Positions 58,090 to 64,000 of a DNA stretch of 64,000 bases are shown here, in pieces (position 1 is the stretch's first letter; the number at the start of each line of letters is the position of its first letter). The position numbers and the translations under genes were made by a program. Below the pieces are notes generated by a model that was not told the DNA's origin, did not search any database, and saw only the letters and a list, made by a program, of their open reading frames with translations. The DNA lies in contig RPFO01001162.1 in assembly GCA_009746045.1 (NCBI GenBank), positions 445,001 to 509,000 on the forward strand, read 5' to 3'. This DNA comes from Mesostigma viride (lineage: Eukaryota > Streptophyta > Mesostigmatophyceae > Mesostigmatales > Mesostigmataceae).

Positions 58090-58521
58090 TGTTAGGAGTG
58101 AGAAAACAATGTTTGCCACAAAGTTTTACTTTATTTCACTCAGATAAAAATAAGTCTCAGTCGGCAGCTGGCCGGCTGCTAGTTCCACCACAGGAGTGTG
58201 TGAGGTGTGAGGTACTGAGAGAGCAAACAAGGTGCGTAGCTTCGCCTTTTAAACAATTCCAGGCTCAGCTACTGGGTAGCAGTTATGATCTACCTACAAC
58301 GTGGCCACACCAAACCGGTTCTTTTCTGACTGTGTGGCAGTTACAATCATAACGTGATCTCAAGCCAACCATTCACAACCAAAGTTCAAGGTCAGTCACA
58401 GAATGACTGGGTCACTTATGGAACAGAACTTAAACATGCGGCACATGCCCGTCCATGTAGTCCAGAGCTAGCACTAAACTATAAGTACTAGTTTCAGGCA
58501 GGTGTGTCGATACTTCTGACA
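58090..58521 (-). repeat. Copia-2 5' LTR
   Basis: 432 bp, identical by eye to 52168-52599, followed by TTCCA. Confidence 0.95.
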
Positions 58522-58828
58522 TTCCACCCCAATTGTGGCCGGGGGGGCGCCGCGCCACAAATTTTTACTTGTCCGACCCAATAGGATGCGTCCACCTGGA
58601 CGGTCGAAATTCCCTTCGCATCAGGTTCGCATGCCCAATTCTGAACATGTCCGACCAGCCCACGGAAACAGCCGTAAAAAACTGGCCATTTTTTCGCAGC
58701 CCGTACAGCGTGTCAAGCCCGGCGCGTGCACGGCCCTGTTCCGGCGCATACCACTTTTGGCCGAAAGTCCGCCGAATTTCGCCGGAGCGTCCAAACAATT
58801 CGACCGAAAAAAACCCGAGTGTGAAAAC

Positions 58829-59454
58829 CCTGTAACAACCCTGTACTGTAACTTGAGTAACTTCCCAGTCTACAGTAATTTCGGGTAAATGTCTACTGTA
58901 CAGTAGTGCCGCTGTGCGGCCGGCCGGCTGTGCGTCGAAAATTTTAGGCCACGGACCCCTGATGCACCTTGCAAGTTGCAAGTTGCATGGCCGCGCGGTT
59001 CCGCGCGGCCGGCCCCTGAATTCGTACAATCTGTACAATACTGTACGGCCTTACCCAGCACGTTGTTGTTAGCCTTGTAGAGCCGAAGAGCCAAGTCAGC
59101 CGACCAACGATCACCAGTCCTGTAGACGGTAATTTTCAAATTAAGCGCTGCAACATGGTAACGTTGGATGAACTGAGCGTTCCCAAATACATGATTGTAC
59201 GCTCATGCATACGTCGGGTATCCACAGGCAGAGTTGAGAAATGACCACACGATCTCCGCATGGCAAGATTTGACTATGCTATATACGCAGCTTCTATGTT
59301 TCACATCTAATAAGTTGAAGTTCCTTCCGGAAAATGCGGCCTTGATACTCGATGGGATTTCTGTCTGCCGAGGTCGGACTGCGTAAAATAAATTTCCCGA
59401 AGGTTGTGGAGACGCGTGGCCTTGACTTCGTAGGCTTGCCAGCCTCAATAATCC
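58829..59454 (+). promoter_or_regulatory. Upstream region of the kinesin-12 gene
   Basis: About 625 bp between the TIR element and the kinesin start codon. Holds the likely promoter and 5' UTR. A short direct repeat CTTGCAAGTTGCAAGTTGCA is at about 58970. No clear core motif. Confidence 0.4.
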
Positions 59455-62400
59455 ATGTCGGCAACTAAGTCCATAAACCCTCTTAAAAAAATGTTCGGTT
59501 CGCTAATCCCGCATAGATCTACGAACCGCGACGAGAACGCAGACGCCAGCCGGGGTAGAGCATTTAACGAAAACTCTCCTCCAAATATTTCTGTGGGCTT
59601 TCCACATGGCATGAACGCCATGACGACACCTTTCAGATACGAGTCTGTCGAGCCTGCGTCTACCCCTTCTCAGATGGTGTCTGCCTCGTCCATAATTAAA
59701 GGCTCGGTCTCCAGAATACCTCGCACCCCATTCAGTGCTACTCGGAAGCCTTTGGCGGAGTTCAATGCCTCAGTTCCAAACATCGTGAACGAGAAGGCTG
59801 ATGCGACCCCTACAGCCTTGCAAGAAAACGTCGCTCGATCCATAGCTGGAAGCATTGAGTCTGGGTTGGCAACTTGCCTGTTTGAAGGCAACCTCGCGGG
59901 GTCGGACGATAACATCAAGGTTGGCCGGATGCAGTTCTTCATATTTGCGCGTCGAATTATGCTGCAGAGTTTCCATTAATAAATCGACGACATTATTCAT
60001 CAAAGTTTTTTCCTGTTACGACCGCGGGGGTATCCTCAGACTTCTGCCCACGTTTGAACTTGGTATTTCCTCTCGCAGGTCATTGTCCGGCTGCGTCCGC
60101 TGAATGACCGCGAGGTGCTTGCGTCAGGACGGTCAAAGTGCCTTCAACAAAGCAGCAACTGCAGCGTGACTTTTCTCACGCAGCCGGAGAAGCAAGTGTA
60201 CACGTTTGACCACGTCGCTGGCGAGACGGCAACTCAGGTACGCGGGTGGCATAATTCAAAATCAGCAGCTGTGCAGCCAGTCTCCATAGCTCCTCTAACT
60301 ATGCATAACTGGATACTATCACAGGTGTGTCAATGTGCTTCATGTCGCTTCGGGCTTCCGGTGCTGCATACTGTGTTATGTTCAAATATTTTTCACGTCC
60401 AGCATTACAAGCATTGAATCAAAGATCGGAACCATCTGACTGAACCATGATGGTGGATTCAACTCCGTGCCATGCATGCTTGGAATCCGTGCCCTGCCAC
60501 TGCTACCATGGGGGACGATGAAAACATGCTCTCTTTTCATATTGGCCGGGGCAAGTTGGTGATGCTGATGGTTTGGGGCAACATTACTAGGTACACACTG
60601 GGGAAACGTTGAGGTCCGTCCAAACCACAATGGGGTTTCATGTCATGGTACAAGTTCGACCACCTTCGTGCAGAGTGCCGTGCGGCAGTGGCTTGCATGT
60701 TACCTGGAATTAGCACGTGGCCTGAACACCTGGTGTCCACCCTGGTGCCACCCCAAATGCCAACCTGCAGGAGAACGTGTTCCAGCTGGCGGGCATTCCC
60801 GTGGTCAAGAACTGCGTCGCAGGATACAACAGCTCGCTCTTTGCGTATGGGCAGGTAGGCCAACGGGGGTCCACGGCTGGGGATGTGTCCCAGCTGGGGC
60901 TGCTTGCCATCTGTTGCTTGCCATCTGTTGCTTGCCATCTATTGCTTGCCATCCAGGGCCTTACGCCATGCGCCGTATGCCCGGCTCCCCTCATGTTCCT
61001 GTTCTCTTCCATGGCTTTCCATGGCTACCTGTGCGCGCTCCTTTCGCCTGCTTGCGCCGTAGCGCATGCCTAGCCATCCCTGTTACCACCGGTCCTTACG
61101 CTCCCTTGCATTCCCTTGGTCTGCACACACCCTCGCCCTCACCCCCCCCCACACCCTCGTACATGGGCGCACGCATGCCCTACCCCCCACCGTGTCGCTC
61201 ATCATTGCGCACGCCACAGACGGGCAGTGGCAAGACATGGACGATGACGGGCCAGCTGGGCCACGCGGCCATGGAGCGGCCACGCGGCATGTTCGGCTAC
61301 GGCGACAGGGTCCCCGGGGAGGAGGTGCCCCACGAGGACCGCGGCATCATCCCGCGCGTGTTTGAAAACCTGTTCGCCTACATGCGGCAGGTGAGCGGCT
61401 GGCAAGCAGCCAGTAGGCTGATGCTGCATGCCTGGTGGGGCATTCATGTCCCACAAAGTAGGCTCACGGTTGGCCTGCCCGCTTATCTGCCCCTAGCCCA
61501 TCTGCATGGTTAGAAGCAAACCGGCGACATAAGAAGGGGAACAGGGGAACTTTTAGTATTGGGCACTTTTGGGTGGAATTTGGACCCGTGGTATGCAAAG
61601 CAGGCCAAGTGATGCGCACTGCCGTGTGCCCTGCTGCCCTGCCACAAAGTCTGCCTGGTGTACCAATGGGTGGAGTATCCTACCTTCCATCCCAGAGCCC
61701 TGACGCAAGGACTGCAAGTTGTCACTCTTGTGCGTTGTGTTGTCTGCCGTGGAACGGCTACCTGCCTGGCTCAAGAAATGCCAGGAATGGTTGGCTGCCG
61801 TTGGGCTTCAGCTACCTGCCGGTCACATGGGTATATCACGGATCTCTTTCCCCATCATCTGGGATGCCAAGCGCTCTCGAGCGGTCATTTCTGGATACTT
61901 GTTACAGTGTTGATGTGCCTTATGCCAACAGTTGTGCGTCACATCTCACCTAGAAAACCTCACCACCGCGCCGGCGACACGCCCATCCCCATACTCCCAT
62001 GTGTGAGCAGGAGGAGCGGTCCAGCGGCACCAGCGTCAAGTTCCTGTGCAAATGCTCCTTCCTGGAGGTGGGCGGCGACATGTGAACATGGCCATAGGGG
62101 CCGTAGCACGGCAAAGACCTGCTGTGCTGACCCAGTTCCGTGGTGACAGCAGCTAGCAAACGTGTGCATCCATGCGGCTGGGTCTCTAAAGGGCTGCCAG
62201 TGCTAGGTTCGCATGCATTCAGAAGTAGACTATTTTACAGCAGTAGGCGCAGGACAGGAGCAGCTTCAATTGTGGCGCGTGCCTCAAGACGCGCCTTGGC
62301 CTAGCCTGTTTTCTAGACAAGCAACTACACTTTCTGCTGTACGTTTCCTGATTCCCCTTGTCTGCCTCTCTTGGTGTGCTCCGGCCCCTCGGCCATCACC

Positions 62401-63202
62401 ACGGGTCTACTTGCCGCTGCCTCCTGCAGATCTACAACGAGCACATCGCCGATCTCTTGCGGCCGGAATCCACCAACCTAAACGTGAGTCAGCCGTCATG
62501 TCCTGCTGTTTCCACTTGGTGCCCACAAGGCAAATGCTGATGGCCGTTGGAACAATTGCCTCTTCAGCACATCTGCACGTGCATGGTGCACACGGCGATT
62601 GCCACTTGTCCCCACTGTGCCCCACATGCGTGATAGAGTGAGTTCCTTCCTATTTTACAAGACGATCGCCACTCCATCAGTCTAGCCTGGTCATGTCACT
62701 ACGTCCACTGTCATGGCACCCCGGCCGAGAAGCCCGACATGCGGCGCTGGGGAAGATGCATGACGGCACTGGAGCAAGTGCAAGCGAGGTGAACAATATT
62801 GCCGTACAACCCACATGCTTTCCCACCTGGAAACCTGTACGTCCAGAAGCAGAGACGCATCCTGCCAACCTGGTCCATGAGGTCAAGCCAGCATGTAGGG
62901 CTGTTGTTGATGGGGCATTGCCAGGCATCACATGGGTGTTTGCGGCATATGCATGAGGGACAAGCCGCGCCAGCTGTCCCAGTGTGTGCAACGCATGCAC
63001 CTTGTCACCTGGTCTTGTTCCCACGGAGCTGCATGTGAACTCGGCCGCCTCGCGAGTGCTGGCAGCCACCCGCACCTGTGTCACATGCAGTTGTGGTAGC
63101 TATAAGATAACAATAACCAGTAATTGCAGCAGCCTATTACCGCTCCGCGTTCTCCTTTTCTACCTCCAGCCCTCTCTCGCTTTCCTCCCTAGTCTCTCTC
63201 TC

Positions 63203-63279
<77 letters not shown>

Positions 63280-63445
63280 CTCTCTCTCACGCGCGCGCGC
63301 TCCCTCACTCTCTCATGAGTGGGCCGCACACCACCACATTGCCACTCCCCAGATCCGTGAGGACATCAAGCGGGGCGTGTATGTGGAGTCGCTGGCAGAA
63401 GAAGACGTCTTCTCTGTCGACGACGCCATGGCTATCCTCGCACAG
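59455..63445 (+). CDS. Kinesin-12 motor protein, N-terminal part (continues beyond the window)
   Basis: Plus-end microtubule motor; plant and algal kinesin-12 (PAKRP1/POK group) acts at the phragmoplast or division plane. Exons 59455-59919, 60079-60237, 60771-60854, 61220-61390, 62011-62067, 62430-62483 and 63353-63445 are all phase 0 with GT-AG introns (361 codons). The 155-residue leader has FNENSPPN and DDNIK. The motor begins VIVRLRPLNDRE, then VYTFDHVAGE, NSSLFAYGQ joined to TGSGKTWTMTG (P-loop), GIIPRVFENLFAYMRQ, KFLCKCSFLEV-IYNEHIADLL and REDIKRGVYVESLAEEDVFS. The switch I (SSRSH) and switch II exons should lie to the right; 63446-64000 is intron or unresolved. The acidic insert EVPHEDRG and the MERPRGMFGYGDRV loop after the P-loop are longer than in most kinesins. 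The start is the first ATG of an open frame. Confidence 0.93.
63192..63290 (+). repeat. (TC)n microsatellite in kinesin intron
   Basis: About 100 bp of CT repeats with two CTGT variants and a GCGCGC end. It lies about 60 bp upstream of the exon at 63353 and could act as a long polypyrimidine tract. Confidence 0.9.
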
Positions 63446-64000
63446 GTGGGGCGCATGCAGCAGCAAGCGGTAGGCCCATGGACAGGCAGGACCAGCGACC
63501 CCTGTGCTTTGACATTGATTATCTTTATACTACTAGGAGAGTGCTGTAGACTACTACAGTACTGTAGAGTGCTACGTTCAATCTCCATGCCATGCAGGCG
63601 GCACATCACACTGACTGCCATGCGCCGGCCACATCGAGCCTAGGTGCTTCTCATCCATGTCCCTCCCTACACGCAGCTGCCAAAACTGTTTCACATACCC
63701 CCACACCCATTTCCTACAATTTACCCTAGACATGGACAAGCACCTGTGTAAGCATGAGCGTGGTGACCACCACATGATCCTGCATGTTGGCCTACAACGG
63801 TGGCTCTTCTACACACCTGTGGGCTATCACGTCGCCTGTTCCCCCGTGGTGGGAGCGATCCATGCCAAGTCCTCACTCATGCAGTACAGGTCTGGCCATG
63901 TGACGGTTCTGCCTTCCTGCCTTCCCCTGCTCTCACATTGCCGTCTCTGCCCTTGTCCTCTCCTTTCCCCTGTGCTGATCGGTGTTGGCAGGGCACGGCC

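Larger units (their letters stand above)
52168..58521 (-). mobile_element. Copia-2: young Ty1/copia LTR retrotransposon
   Basis: 432-bp LTRs at 52168-52599 and 58090-58521 appear identical by eye and start TG and end CA. The 5-bp duplication TTCCA is at 52163-52167 and 58522-58526. The primer-binding site begins TGG next to the 5' LTR and the PPT is AAGGGGGG next to the 3' LTR. Domain order on the minus strand is standard Copia: gag, CCHC, DTG protease, integrase, RT, RNase H. Confidence 0.97.
51949..58828. mobile_element. TIR element (MITE-like) hosting Copia-2
   Basis: Starts TTTTCACACTCGGGTTTTTT and shares about 31 bp with the reverse complement of the right end (to 58828). Without Copia-2 and one copy of its 5-bp duplication it is about 520 bp, with no transposase. 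A near-perfect hairpin (arms 52102-52130 and 52137-52166) lies in its left half. A subterminal TTTTTCACACTGGGTTTTTC repeat lies at about 52013. No convincing target duplication was found. Confidence 0.65.

Noticed and set aside
62984-63643. 219-codon frame with Ser-Leu runs
   Set aside because: Translation of the (TC)n intron run joined to a real 93-bp kinesin exon read in frame by chance.

Overview
This is a GC-rich eukaryotic nuclear segment. It most resembles a chlorophycean/volvocine green alga: many short phase-compatible exons with GT-AG introns, a plant-type kinesin-12, and dense LINE, Copia and hAT debris with long tetranucleotide arrays. The taxonomic call is inference from style and gene families; no marker gene fixes the species. 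Most long open frames here are shadows of repeats or antisense frames.

Three host genes are supported. (1) Positions 254-13353 (+) carry a 15-exon gene, open at its 5' side, for a two-module protein arginine methyltransferase of PRMT9/PRMT7 type. The first module looks degenerate and the second canonical. Two introns hold conspicuous arrays: (GGGT)n starting exactly at a splice donor, and a 23-bp minisatellite that re-copies an exon end plus its donor. (2) Positions 39130-41854 (-) carry a complete five-exon gene for 40S ribosomal protein uS19/RPS15 (145 aa). (3) Positions 59455-63445 (+) carry the 5' part (seven exons) of a kinesin-12 gene that runs off the right edge.

Between them is a repeat graveyard. 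13.97-15.93 kb is an unclassified tandem duplication. 16.2-22 kb holds fragments of an L1-like LINE (here L1A), another LINE (LINE-C), a 256-bp SINE-like insertion and a degenerate hAT element inserted into an L1A copy. 22-33.75 kb is a nested stack: an L1A copy is split by one LINE insertion and by LINE-B, and LINE-B is split by a young LTR retrotransposon (Copia-1, 24648-32115). Target-site duplications support each of these three insertions. 33.8-38.5 kb adds LINE-C, LINE-B and an ORF1-only L1A element with a 13-bp target duplication. 42.3-51.95 kb is a large inverted repeat (two arms of about 1.9 kb). Its spacer contains tetranucleotide arrays, tail-to-tail LINE 3' ends and a second ORF1-only L1A element. 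51.95-58.83 kb is a terminal-inverted-repeat element hosting a very young Copia element (Copia-2) with apparently identical LTRs.

The most unusual candidates are these. Copia-1 reads gag-zinc knuckle-integrase-protease-RT-RNase H, an order unlike standard Copia (PR-IN-RT) or Gypsy (PR-RT-IN), and its LTRs end in AGTTA...TAACT instead of TG...CA. ORF1-only L1 elements share their 3' end with ORF2-bearing relatives, like mammalian HAL1. A minisatellite carries about 25 decoy 5' splice sites. The PRMT appears to have its dead and live modules in reversed order.
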